A DNA stretch of 44,021 bases from Thermodesulfobacteriota bacterium (GTDB lineage Bacteria > Desulfobacterota_D > UBA1144 > Nemesobacterales > CSP1-2): NCBI GenBank assembly GCA_036397855.1, contig DASWID010000105.1, forward strand, positions 1 to 44,021. Direction: 5' to 3'. Made by a program: the position numbers and the translations under genes. The notes beneath the pieces are model-generated. The model did no database searches, had not been told where the DNA came from, and worked only from the letters and a program-made list of their open reading frames with translations. Within the stretch, counting starts at the first letter, position 1; each line of letters starts with the position of its first letter. Positions 35,098 to 42,626 of the stretch are shown here, one piece after another.

Positions 35098-35802
35098 ATG
35101 ACTAAACTAAGAATAGTAACAGCGTCTCTTATAGCCGTGTTTTTTGTGCCATGCATTGTATTTGGTTACCATATACTGAATAACCGAAATTCGTCGGGTA
35201 ATTTCGTATTCCTTAAATGGGGAGGCACAACAGTAAATTTAAGACTAGATCCTGGCACCTTGGGAGGAGGAGATGGAAGAGAAATTGTAGAAGAGGCATG
35301 TGAGACCTGGAACAACGTACCAACCGCGGTTAGCCTCTGTGGAAATTTTTCCACTGTGTCCGAAGACATTACGGTCGAAAATTATGAATCTCTTATATCT
35401 ACTAATGACGGTAATATTGATGTAATCTTTGATGAAACAGGTGAAATCCTAGCTGATCTGGGGTTCTCTCCCAGCTCGACTCTGGGAGTAAGTTCTGTCA
35501 CAAGCAACGTAGCAAACGGTGAAATACAAAATGTGCTTTTAGTTTTAAACGGTAGTTTACAAAGCAGTTCGTCATCGGACCTGCTTTCAACATCAATCCA
35601 CGAGATGGGCCATGGTTGGGGATTGGCCCATATACCAATAGGTGGAATTAACAGTGATAATTTTACTCATGGGCTCGAACCGATCGATCCCGAAGCAATT
35701 CCAACGATGTTTCCGTTTAACATACCGACTAATGATGCACTTGGAAGGACCTTGGAACTTGATGATGAGGTTGGAATATCGGTAAGATACCATTCCAACT
35801 GA
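35098..35802 (+). CDS. Matrixin-type zinc metalloprotease, secreted
   Basis: 234 aa with an N-terminal signal (about 5-23, IVTASLIAVFFVPCIVFG). The metzincin zinc motif is H168-E169-x2-H172-x5-H178 (HEMGHGWGLAH), followed by a probable Met-turn in AIPTMFPF. An upstream WNNVPTAVSL segment is typical of bacterial matrixins. Expected location is outside the cell or in the periplasm. It is the middle gene of the 34483-36381 cassette: 30 bases after the first gene and 27 before the third. Substrate unknown. Confidence 0.88.
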   Translation: MTKLRIVTASLIAVFFVPCIVFGYHILNNRNSSGNFVFLKWGGTTVNLRLDPGTLGGGDGREIVEEACETWNNVPTAVSLCGNFSTVSEDITVENYESLISTNDGNIDVIFDETGEILADLGFSPSSTLGVSSVTSNVANGEIQNVLLVLNGSLQSSSSSDLLSTSIHEMGHGWGLAHIPIGGINSDNFTHGLEPIDPEAIPTMFPFNIPTNDALGRTLELDDEVGISVRYHSN

Positions 35803-35829
35803 TTAAGATATCAATGGAGGTTATTTAAG

Positions 35830-36381
35830 TTGTTATTCAGAACAAATGTCAGATTTGCGATGATTCCATTATTGTTCCTTGCAATAATTTTTACACTTTC
35901 TGGGTCATGCGATGGTGGAGGTGAAGAAAGCGGTGGAGATGGATCAAATCCAGGCCCTGATATGAATCTGACAGAACCTTTATTAAATGGTGCCATACAA
36001 GGAACCGTAACTTCTTCCCGTGGATCTCCGCTAAATGGGGTGCATGTGAGGGCTGTGAAAGTAGACAACACAAACATTCAGATTTCGGCCTTTTCAGGCA
36101 TCGGTCCAAACTTAACTCTTCGAGATGGAGAATTCCGGATAGACGGCGTGCCATCCGGGAACTACAGAATACTCATTGAAAAATTAGACGGACGATCGCT
36201 TGTGTTTCAAGATTTTAGATATAGTGATTTTGTAAAACAAAACTCTCCGTTGATTTCCTTTCCTGACGAGTATTTTAATGGGACCGAAGAATCCTCTGAT
36301 GATGATCTCGAGGATTCCGTGGAGATTATAGTAATTAACGGACAAACTACCGGAGGGATAAATATCATCACAAATGATTGA
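35830..36381 (+). CDS. Lipoprotein with carboxypeptidase-regulatory-like (beta-sandwich) domain
   Basis: 183 aa from a TTG start, fixed by GGAGG 9 bases upstream. The signal ends LSGSCDGGGEESGGDGS, a probable lipobox Cys followed by a Gly/Ser-rich tether. The domain around 53-140 (GAIQGTVTSSRGSPLNGVHV, then GEFRIDGVPSGNYRILIEKL) matches the carboxypeptidase regulatory/SpaA-like fold used in surface proteins. The C-terminus is acidic. It is the third gene of the cassette with the matrixin protease and ends 6 bases before the convergent rnr stop. Confidence 0.8.
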   Translation: MLFRTNVRFAMIPLLFLAIIFTLSGSCDGGGEESGGDGSNPGPDMNLTEPLLNGAIQGTVTSSRGSPLNGVHVRAVKVDNTNIQISAFSGIGPNLTLRDGEFRIDGVPSGNYRILIEKLDGRSLVFQDFRYSDFVKQNSPLISFPDEYFNGTEESSDDDLEDSVEIIVINGQTTGGINIITND

Positions 36382-36387
36382 ACATTG

Positions 36388-38295
36388 CTAGTCAACCAGA
36401 TCTAGCGTGATCCTCCTTCTCTCCACATCAGCGTCATCAACCTTAACCTTCACACTTTGACCTATTTCATACCATCTTCTCTTATGACTCTTAATTTTTT
36501 CTCTGGGCACGAACCCCTCAACGAAAACTTCCTTAAGCTCGACAAAAATCCCAAACGGAAGAACACTCACTACAACACCTTCGAACTCTTTTCCAACGTG
36601 CGTTTTCATCATGTTTGCGCTCTCAAGCTTTATAGCCTCCCTCTCAAGTTCATCAGCATATCTCTCCCGCATCGAACAGTGATTTGAAATCCACTCCAGA
36701 GACTCAGGTGTATATGGAATTCTCCTTCCACTGAGAATACAATCGATAAGCCTATGAACTACCAAATCAGGATAGCGCCTTATCGGAGATGTAAAGTGTG
36801 TATAATGCCTGAGTGCGAGACCAAAATGACCTCTGGTAGCTGTAGAATATAATGCTCGTTTTAAAGACCTCAGGATCAGCATATTTACTGCAATCTCCTC
36901 AGGTCTCCCTTTAGACTCCAAAATTACCCTTTGAATATCTTTAGCCTTAATGTTCCCGTTGATTCGAAGGGAATAGCCGAGTTTTTTCAGGTCATCAGCA
37001 AGCTCCTTCAAAGACATAATATCAGGAATATCATGTATACGATAAATAGAGGGGGTTTTCGAGTTGAATATGTGCATAGCCACACTAGTGTTAGCAGCTA
37101 TCATGAACTCCTCGATTATTCCATGCGCAATGTTCCTTGTAAGCTTTACTACATCAACGGTTCTTCCAAGCTCGTCTCGTATAAGCTCGGGTTCAGGTAT
37201 ATCGAAGTTAAGCTCCCCATTTGAAATTCGCCTTTCCCTAACTCTTTCGTAAAGCTCTTTCATTGATTGGAGACTTTGAACTATCTCTTTTCTTACAGCT
37301 TTCTCAGCCGACCGTTTGTTTAGCAAATCCGAAGCAAACGAGTAGTTTAGCCTTGCATGACTTCGTATTACACTCTTGTAGATCTTGTAATCCGTTATGT
37401 CACCACCGTCGTTGAAATGCATCTCTACGGTCTTAGCAAGTCTGTCTTCGTGGGGAACAAGACTGCACAATTCGTTAGAAAGTTTTTCAGGGAGCATCGG
37501 GATGACCATGTGCGGCATATAAATGCTAGTTCCTCTCTGTAGAGCATCATTGTCAACGCCGCTTCCAAGTCTTACGTAATTAGTAACATCCGCTATGGAT
37601 ACCCAGAGTTTATACCCATTGCTAACGCGTGAAATGCCAACCGCGTCATCGAAATCCTTTGCAGTGTCATTATCAATTGTAAAGATGCAGCAGCCCCTCA
37701 AATCTACCCTTCCCCTCAAATAGTCAGGACTAACTTCAGAAGGAATTTCTTCAGACTCGCGCAACGCTTCCCTTGAAAAACCGTTTGGAAGATTATAATC
37801 TGCCGATAGCCCTTTGTACTCAACATCAAGCTTCCCGGCTTTTCCTAATACTTCAACAATGTTAATTTTTGGAATATTTTCCTCAACTCTTGCTCCCCGA
37901 AGTTCAGCTATAACCAAACTACCACTCCTTATCCCTTTTGCATCACCTAGCCTAACCGCAATCCTCGAACCGTTTGTATTTCTGGCCAATATAATTCCCG
38001 TTTTTCCTGTTCTTATGAACTTTCCAATGATTTTCCCTTGATTTCGAACCCTTACAGGAGAAATCGCTGTTTTCTCCTTTCCACTAGTGGTGAAACCTTC
38101 TGAAAGTGCATATCTGCCCCCTCTTATTCTTAAGATCTTTCCCTCGTTTACCATTTTCCGCAGTACGTTCTTGAACGCCCTCCTACCTTCTTTTTCTACA
38201 CGAAGCCGTTTTGAAATTTCTCGTGCCCTTGAAGGCCTATATGACGGCCTCTTCATAAATTTCTCTATCTCTCGTGGTCCCGGTAGCTTAATCAT
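36388..38295 (-). CDS. rnr: Ribonuclease R (RNase II family)
   Basis: 3'-5' exoribonuclease for structured RNA and mRNA/rRNA decay. 635 aa, shorter than E. coli RNase R (about 810). An N-terminal winged-helix (about 10-65) and cold-shock domains precede the RNB domain, with active-site acidic cluster TIDNDTAKDFDDAV (206-219), where D208, D214, D216 and D217 bind metals. HFTSPIRRYPDLVVHR is the other RNB signature. The C-terminal S1 domain (about 565-635) begins GKEFEGVVVSVLPFGIF. It is a single gene. Confidence 0.95.
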   Translation of the reverse strand: MIKLPGPREIEKFMKRPSYRPSRAREISKRLRVEKEGRRAFKNVLRKMVNEGKILRIRGGRYALSEGFTTSGKEKTAISPVRVRNQGKIIGKFIRTGKTGIILARNTNGSRIAVRLGDAKGIRSGSLVIAELRGARVEENIPKINIVEVLGKAGKLDVEYKGLSADYNLPNGFSREALRESEEIPSEVSPDYLRGRVDLRGCCIFTIDNDTAKDFDDAVGISRVSNGYKLWVSIADVTNYVRLGSGVDNDALQRGTSIYMPHMVIPMLPEKLSNELCSLVPHEDRLAKTVEMHFNDGGDITDYKIYKSVIRSHARLNYSFASDLLNKRSAEKAVRKEIVQSLQSMKELYERVRERRISNGELNFDIPEPELIRDELGRTVDVVKLTRNIAHGIIEEFMIAANTSVAMHIFNSKTPSIYRIHDIPDIMSLKELADDLKKLGYSLRINGNIKAKDIQRVILESKGRPEEIAVNMLILRSLKRALYSTATRGHFGLALRHYTHFTSPIRRYPDLVVHRLIDCILSGRRIPYTPESLEWISNHCSMRERYADELEREAIKLESANMMKTHVGKEFEGVVVSVLPFGIFVELKEVFVEGFVPREKIKSHKRRWYEIGQSVKVKVDDADVERRRITLDLVD

Positions 38296-38712
38296 AGGAT
38301 TTTAATATTTAATGAGATATAGTTTATCTTCAATATTTCTTTATTTTATCAAGACTTGGGAAATAACCAATTCTCTACTTTTATGAAACCTTAGCGAAGA
38401 CTCTTCTCACTGGCATTCTCGGCTATTTTATTATCTGCCATAAGGCAAAATCGTTAATCCATAAACGTCTATATACGAGTTATAGTTAAATGAATGATAA
38501 ATGGCCAAATTACTTTGTCAATCGCTTTTGGTAATATTAAGCGGAAGAAACATTAAAGACTTAAAGTATTAATTTAATGTTTAAACTCATGTCACTGAAA
38601 AGAAATTACATGTATCATGAGATAACTGCATTTCATCGCTGTAAAAACCAGATATTTCGACGACAGAATCCTAAATAGTATTAGCTTCACTTATCTTAAT
38701 GTTCCTTTAGAA

Positions 38713-38782
38713 CTTCTTTGTCTTGATGCTGAATAGATCCTGACCTATCGTCAGGACATGGTTCAGCACAGGTACAAAGAAG
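38713..38782. repeat. 70-bp nested palindrome
   Basis: Outer arms CTTCTTTGT/ACAAAGAAG, middle arms TGCTGAA/TTCAGCA, inner arms TCCTGAC/GTCAGGA around CTATC. Three concentric stems could form a cruciform or one long RNA hairpin. Confidence 0.7.
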
Positions 38783-38825
38783 CAATCCTTCGACGTCGCT
38801 CAGGACTAGGCCGCCCCCCTTGTTG

Positions 38826-38996
38826 TCATTCCCGCGGATTGTTAGCGGGAATCCATGCTTTTACCTCTGGATCCCCGACTACTGATTTCGGGGATGACAG
38901 ACCGACTAAAAAATTTAATTCGACCACAACCCGCTCATCCTGAATTTATTTCAGGATCTAGTGGAAACAAGAGATGCTGAAACAAGTTCAGCATGA
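38826..38996. repeat. Run of four dispersed-type hairpins
   Basis: In order: ATTCCCGC/GCGGGAAT, ATCCCCGA/TCGGGGAT, ATCCTGAA/TTCAGGAT, ATGCTGAA/TTCAGCAT. The stems are 8 bp each and several are headed or tailed by GTCAT or ATGAC. Such GTCATTCCCGC-style palindromes are widely scattered in many bacterial genomes. Confidence 0.65.
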
Positions 38997-39309
38997 CTGA
39001 CTATGACATTCACCCACTTAACGCAATTTTTGGAAGGCCGTTCAAGGCCTTTCAATTCTGAAAAGGATTAATGCAAATAACTCTATTCATGAAATTGTAA
39101 GAATTTTGTCCACGAAATATCTAACATCTACAGCAATGACGGCAGGGTATATGTCATTGCTATGACATGAGAGGCTGATCGTTTAGGTATTGATACCCCG
39201 CCGCTTCCTGCAGCGAGTGTCATTATCATAGATTTGAATTTTGCTAATTTCTCAGATAGTATTCCCCGCTGACAAGTTCCTACTGTCAAAACCGGTTGGA
39301 GGATATTGC

Positions 39310-39489
39310 ATGCTGAAAACAAACATAATCGGGAGTACAATCATAAGTATTATACTACTCGCCATAATTGGTTATGCTTTATATGTTGGCATGTCAATCA
39401 ACTGGAATCTATATGTAAAAATCGGCGCAGTTGTTTTAGTAATATCAGCAATTATCGGTATAGCCGCAGCCGGTGGGGATAAGGCTTAA
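39310..39489 (+). CDS. Small two-helix membrane protein
   Basis: 59 aa with a firm start: GGAGG lies 7 bases before ATG 39310 (the frame extends upstream without a ribosome site). Two hydrophobic helices, about 9-26 (TIISIILLAIIGYALYVG) and 38-54 (IGAVVLVISAIIGIAAA), are joined by a short loop. No family is recognised. It stands alone after the repeat-rich gap. Confidence 0.7.
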   Translation: MLKTNIIGSTIISIILLAIIGYALYVGMSINWNLYVKIGAVVLVISAIIGIAAAGGDKA

Positions 39490-39668
39490 GTATCAATCTC
39501 TTCCAACCCTTAAATTACGATTGATTTATAAGACAAATCTTCTCTTAAATACGCCCATCACGAATGAAAATCTATTATAAGAATGGCGTAGCAAAGATTC
39601 GATTTAAATCCCCAGGAACTAGTTCAATTCCTATGAAAATCAGTGCTTTGTTTAGAGATGCGATAGTC

Positions 39669-40313
39669 CTATGATGCGAGAATTATCTTGCCGGCACTGT
39701 GTGAAGTTTCAATTCTTTGAGGATGAAGCCTGAGAATATTAATAAAATAGCTCCTCGGGTTTGCCTCATTATGTATAAAGAATTCAACTTCTTTAAGAAA
39801 TTCTTGTACAATTTCTCTTCCATAGTCAATGGAAACTCTAGACTTGCTTAACTGTACATTATCTTTATATTCCCTGATGATATTGATTACAACATCCGAT
39901 ACCTCATTTGCAAAAACATTTTCTGATCTGTGATTATAAAGTAAACCCCTCTTCTCCGTATCAAGCGTTTTAAGAACTAGCTCAAGACCTTGAGCTAAAT
40001 CAATGTTTCTAATTCTATTGTTAGAACGGAAAACTCTAACAAAAGCAATTTCTATATCGCTAAAGATCCTAGGATTGGTGTTATACAGCTCCGCTCGCCT
40101 GATAAATGAACCAACACCTTCTTTTCTCAGCCTTTGCCTAGAAACCTTGTCCTGTTGATATTTCTGGCCCCCTGAATAATGTCGACAGTCGAGTGGACAA
40201 TTAATCTCAATGCCTCTCTTCTCTCCACAACATACCGGGCATATGTACCCATTCTTCGCAGGACAATGCCTTTTCCCCTTTCTCTTTTCACAAATTAAGC
40301 ATTTCATATCCAA
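39669..40313 (-). CDS. Cys-rich N-terminal zinc-binding protein, unknown function
   Basis: 214 aa. The first 45 residues hold eight Cys (C5, C8, C17, C25, C28, C29, C39, C43: CLICEKRKGKRHCPAKNG, CPVCCGEKRG, CPLDCRHY). This layout looks like a treble or double zinc-finger module seen at the N-terminus of uncharacterised proteins. The remaining 165 residues are mainly helical (VSDVVINIIREYKDNVQLSK) with no known motif. It starts 14 bases after the B12-binding mutase subunit gene and so belongs to the mutase operon by position. Confidence 0.7.
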   Translation of the reverse strand: MDMKCLICEKRKGKRHCPAKNGYICPVCCGEKRGIEINCPLDCRHYSGGQKYQQDKVSRQRLRKEGVGSFIRRAELYNTNPRIFSDIEIAFVRVFRSNNRIRNIDLAQGLELVLKTLDTEKRGLLYNHRSENVFANEVSDVVINIIREYKDNVQLSKSRVSIDYGREIVQEFLKEVEFFIHNEANPRSYFINILRLHPQRIETSHSAGKIILAS

Positions 40314-40327
40314 AAAATTGATCGCAT

Positions 40328-40738
40328 TTATGGATTCCTAGGTTTTACGTTTTTTCTTACCCAATCAATTATTTTACCAGTTGGTGTGCCCGGTTCGAAT
40401 ATTGCCCTTACACCGTGTTTAATAAGTCCGGGTATATCTCCTTTGGGTATAATACCACCACCAAATACCGCTATATCATCGGCTCCCTTTTCTTTTAACA
40501 ACCTAGTTACCTCGGGAAACAAATAATTATGCGCTCCTGAAAGAATACTTAATCCTATTACATCGACATCTTCCTGAATTGCGGTCTCCACAATCATTTC
40601 AGGCGTATGGTGGAGCCCCGTGTAGATTACTTCAAATCCAGCATCTCTCAGAGCCCTCGCGACTATTTTTGCACCCCTATCATGCCCATCCAACCCCGCC
40701 TTCCCAATTAAGATTCTTATCCTTCTCTCGTCTCCCAT
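40328..40738 (-). CDS. B12-binding small subunit of acyl-CoA mutase
   Basis: 136 aa, a stand-alone cobalamin-binding domain. The base-off/His-on motif D17-G-H19-D-R-G22 supplies the cobalt ligand H19. The supporting loops GLSILSGAH and [14 protein letters not shown] are complete. It pairs with the catalytic subunit encoded at 40889-42556 to make a split mutase. Its length equals that of the known small subunit IcmB of isobutyryl-CoA mutase and is also usual for archaeal-type methylmalonyl-CoA mutase, so the large subunit must decide the substrate. A heptamer repeat separates the two genes. Confidence 0.93.
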   Translation of the reverse strand: MGDERRIRILIGKAGLDGHDRGAKIVARALRDAGFEVIYTGLHHTPEMIVETAIQEDVDVIGLSILSGAHNYLFPEVTRLLKEKGADDIAVFGGGIIPKGDIPGLIKHGVRAIFEPGTPTGKIIDWVRKNVKPRNP

Positions 40739-40792
40739 AACTGTTTCCTCACTGCTCTTCGACGAAGAATGAACACCAATTTACATAAAAAT

Positions 40793-40855
40793 GATGCACG
40801 ATGCATGATACACGATGCAAGATGCATGATACATGATGCACGATGCACGATCCAT
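40793..40855 (+). repeat. Tandem heptanucleotide repeat, nine units
   Basis: Units are exactly 7 bases with the pattern GATNCAN: GATGCAC, GATGCAT, GATACAC, GATGCAA, GATGCAT, GATACAT, GATGCAC, GATGCAC, GATCCAT. It lies between the large and small mutase subunit genes. Two GTATCCT heptamers at 40871-40884 abut the large-subunit stop codon. Confidence 0.85.
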
Positions 40856-40888
40856 GATTATCTTCTTCTTGTATCCTGTATCCTGTAA

Positions 40889-42556
40889 TTAAAAATACCC
40901 CGGATCTCTATAAACGCCATATGCATCCCTGAAGACATCACTAATTTCACCCACAGTCGCGTATTCTCTAACAGCTTGTACTATAAGAGGCATCAAGTTC
41001 TCTCCCTTTTTAGCCGCCCTGCTTATCGCTTTAAGATGTTTTCTCACAGCTCTGTTGTTTCTATATCCCTTAATTGCAGTAAGCCTTTTCCTCTGCTCAT
41101 TTTCAACCTGGTCATCGATGTTCAGCGTTGGGAAGGTGGTTTCGTCATCAACTTTATACTTGTTTACGCCAACTATAACCTTTTGACCACCATCGAGCTG
41201 CTTTTGGTATTTATACGATGCATCAGCAATCTCTCTTTGAGGAAATCCGTTATCGACAGCCTCGATAATTCCGCCTAGTTCATCTATCTTTCGGATGTAC
41301 TCGAGAGACATCTTCTCCATCCGGTTAGTAAGAGATTCAATGACATAGCTCCCACCGAGCGGATCGATTGAATTTACAACTCCGCTTTCTTCGGCGATTA
41401 TCTGCTGGGTTCTAAGAGCAACCGTTACTGCTTCTTCGGTTGGCAGCGCGAGTGTCTCGTCCATGGAATTGGTATGTAAGGACTGCGTTCCGCCAAGTAC
41501 CGCTGCCAAGGCTTGTATCGAAACCCTCACGATGTTGTTCAAAGGCTGTTGAGCCGTAAGACTGCATCCAGCAGTCTGCGCGTGAGTTCTTAGCATCCAA
41601 GATTTTGGATTTTTCGCTCCGAATCGCTCTCTCATGATATAGGCCCAAAGCCTTCGTGCCGCGCGAAATTTAGCAATCTCTTCAAGAAAATCATTATGCA
41701 CGTTGAAAAAGAAAGATAGCTGATGAGCAAACTGGTCAACTTGAAGACCACGCTCGATGCATTCCCTGACATACCCAATCCCATCAGCAAGCGTAAAAGC
41801 AAGTTCCTGCACAGCCGTCGAGCCCGCCTCACGGATATGGTAACCGGAAATAGAAACTGGATGCCATTTAGGAGCATACCTGGAACAAAACTCAATTATA
41901 TCGACTACGATTTTTACAGAAGGCCTTGGCGGACATATCCACTCTCGCTGTGCAATGAACTCCTTTAGCATATCATTCTGAATTGTGCCATCCAACTTAT
42001 CCCATTTAACACCCTGTTTCTCCGCAACAACGAGATACATCGCTAGAATTATACCGGCCGTACAGTTTATGGTCATTGAGGTTGATACCTTATCCAGCCT
42101 TATACCGTCGAATAAAGCTTCCATATCTGCAAGCGACGATACTGAAACACCTTCTCTTCCCACCTCACCGGTTGCCCTTGTATGATCACTGTCGTAACCC
42201 ATAAGAGTCGGCATATCAAAGGCAGTACTGAGTCCAGTTTGACCATGCTTCAATAGAAACTTAAACCTTTTGTTGGTATCTTCTGGAGATCCAAAACCAG
42301 CAAATTGCCGCATCGTCCAGAGCCTTCCCTGATACATGCTGTCGTAAATACCCCTGGTAAAGGGATAAGAGCCTGGATATCCAAGATCATCCAGATAATC
42401 AAATCCATCAAGATCCAGAGGCGTAGCAACTGGAGGCACGTCCATTCCCGAGATTGTAGTAAAATCGGCACTCCTTTTAGCATTTTTTTGATAATTCTTT
42501 TCCCAGGTCTGCTTCCCCTCTTTCATTTTGTGATGTTCCTCGTTATAGTTTGGCAC
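40889..42556 (-). CDS. B12-dependent acyl-CoA mutase, large subunit (isobutyryl-CoA mutase-like)
   Basis: A 555-aa TIM-barrel catalytic subunit of the methylmalonyl-CoA mutase family, without its own B12 domain. [20 protein letters not shown] and [20 protein letters not shown] are family hallmarks. The substrate-selecting residues are F85 (RQFAGFG) and Q203 ([12 protein letters not shown]). Methylmalonyl-CoA mutase has Tyr and Arg there; isobutyryl-CoA mutase (ICM) has Phe80 and Gln198. The spacing of 118 residues is the same. The likely reaction is isobutyryl-CoA to n-butyryl-CoA. Most databases would call it methylmalonyl-CoA mutase. It follows an aldehyde dehydrogenase gene and precedes the B12-binding subunit. 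Confidence 0.92.
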   Translation of the reverse strand: MPNYNEEHHKMKEGKQTWEKNYQKNAKRSADFTTISGMDVPPVATPLDLDGFDYLDDLGYPGSYPFTRGIYDSMYQGRLWTMRQFAGFGSPEDTNKRFKFLLKHGQTGLSTAFDMPTLMGYDSDHTRATGEVGREGVSVSSLADMEALFDGIRLDKVSTSMTINCTAGIILAMYLVVAEKQGVKWDKLDGTIQNDMLKEFIAQREWICPPRPSVKIVVDIIEFCSRYAPKWHPVSISGYHIREAGSTAVQELAFTLADGIGYVRECIERGLQVDQFAHQLSFFFNVHNDFLEEIAKFRAARRLWAYIMRERFGAKNPKSWMLRTHAQTAGCSLTAQQPLNNIVRVSIQALAAVLGGTQSLHTNSMDETLALPTEEAVTVALRTQQIIAEESGVVNSIDPLGGSYVIESLTNRMEKMSLEYIRKIDELGGIIEAVDNGFPQREIADASYKYQKQLDGGQKVIVGVNKYKVDDETTFPTLNIDDQVENEQRKRLTAIKGYRNNRAVRKHLKAISRAAKKGENLMPLIVQAVREYATVGEISDVFRDAYGVYRDPGYF

Positions 42557-42626
42557 TTGTTACCCTCAGATAAAAAATAGTTTGATTAAAATCAGATTCC
42601 CACAATAATCGGCTAAGACTTTAATT

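Larger units (their letters stand above)
38296..39309. other. 1-kb noncoding region with many palindromes
   Basis: No credible ORF (a 61-codon frame at 38758-38943 is made of repeats). The first 400 bases are AT-rich and featureless to me. From 38713 to 38995 at least five different hairpins follow each other. A further stem AAGGCC/GGCCTT lies near 39035-39052. Confidence 0.6.

Noticed and set aside
38758-38943. 61-codon + ORF
   Set aside because: Entirely composed of dispersed hairpin repeats, no ribosome site.
39128-39340. 70-codon - ORF overlapping the small membrane protein start
   Set aside because: Opposes a gene with a good ribosome site and shows no recognisable protein features.
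40793-40855. CRISPR-like array
   Set aside because: Units are only 7 bases with no spacers and no cas genes nearby; it is a simple tandem repeat.
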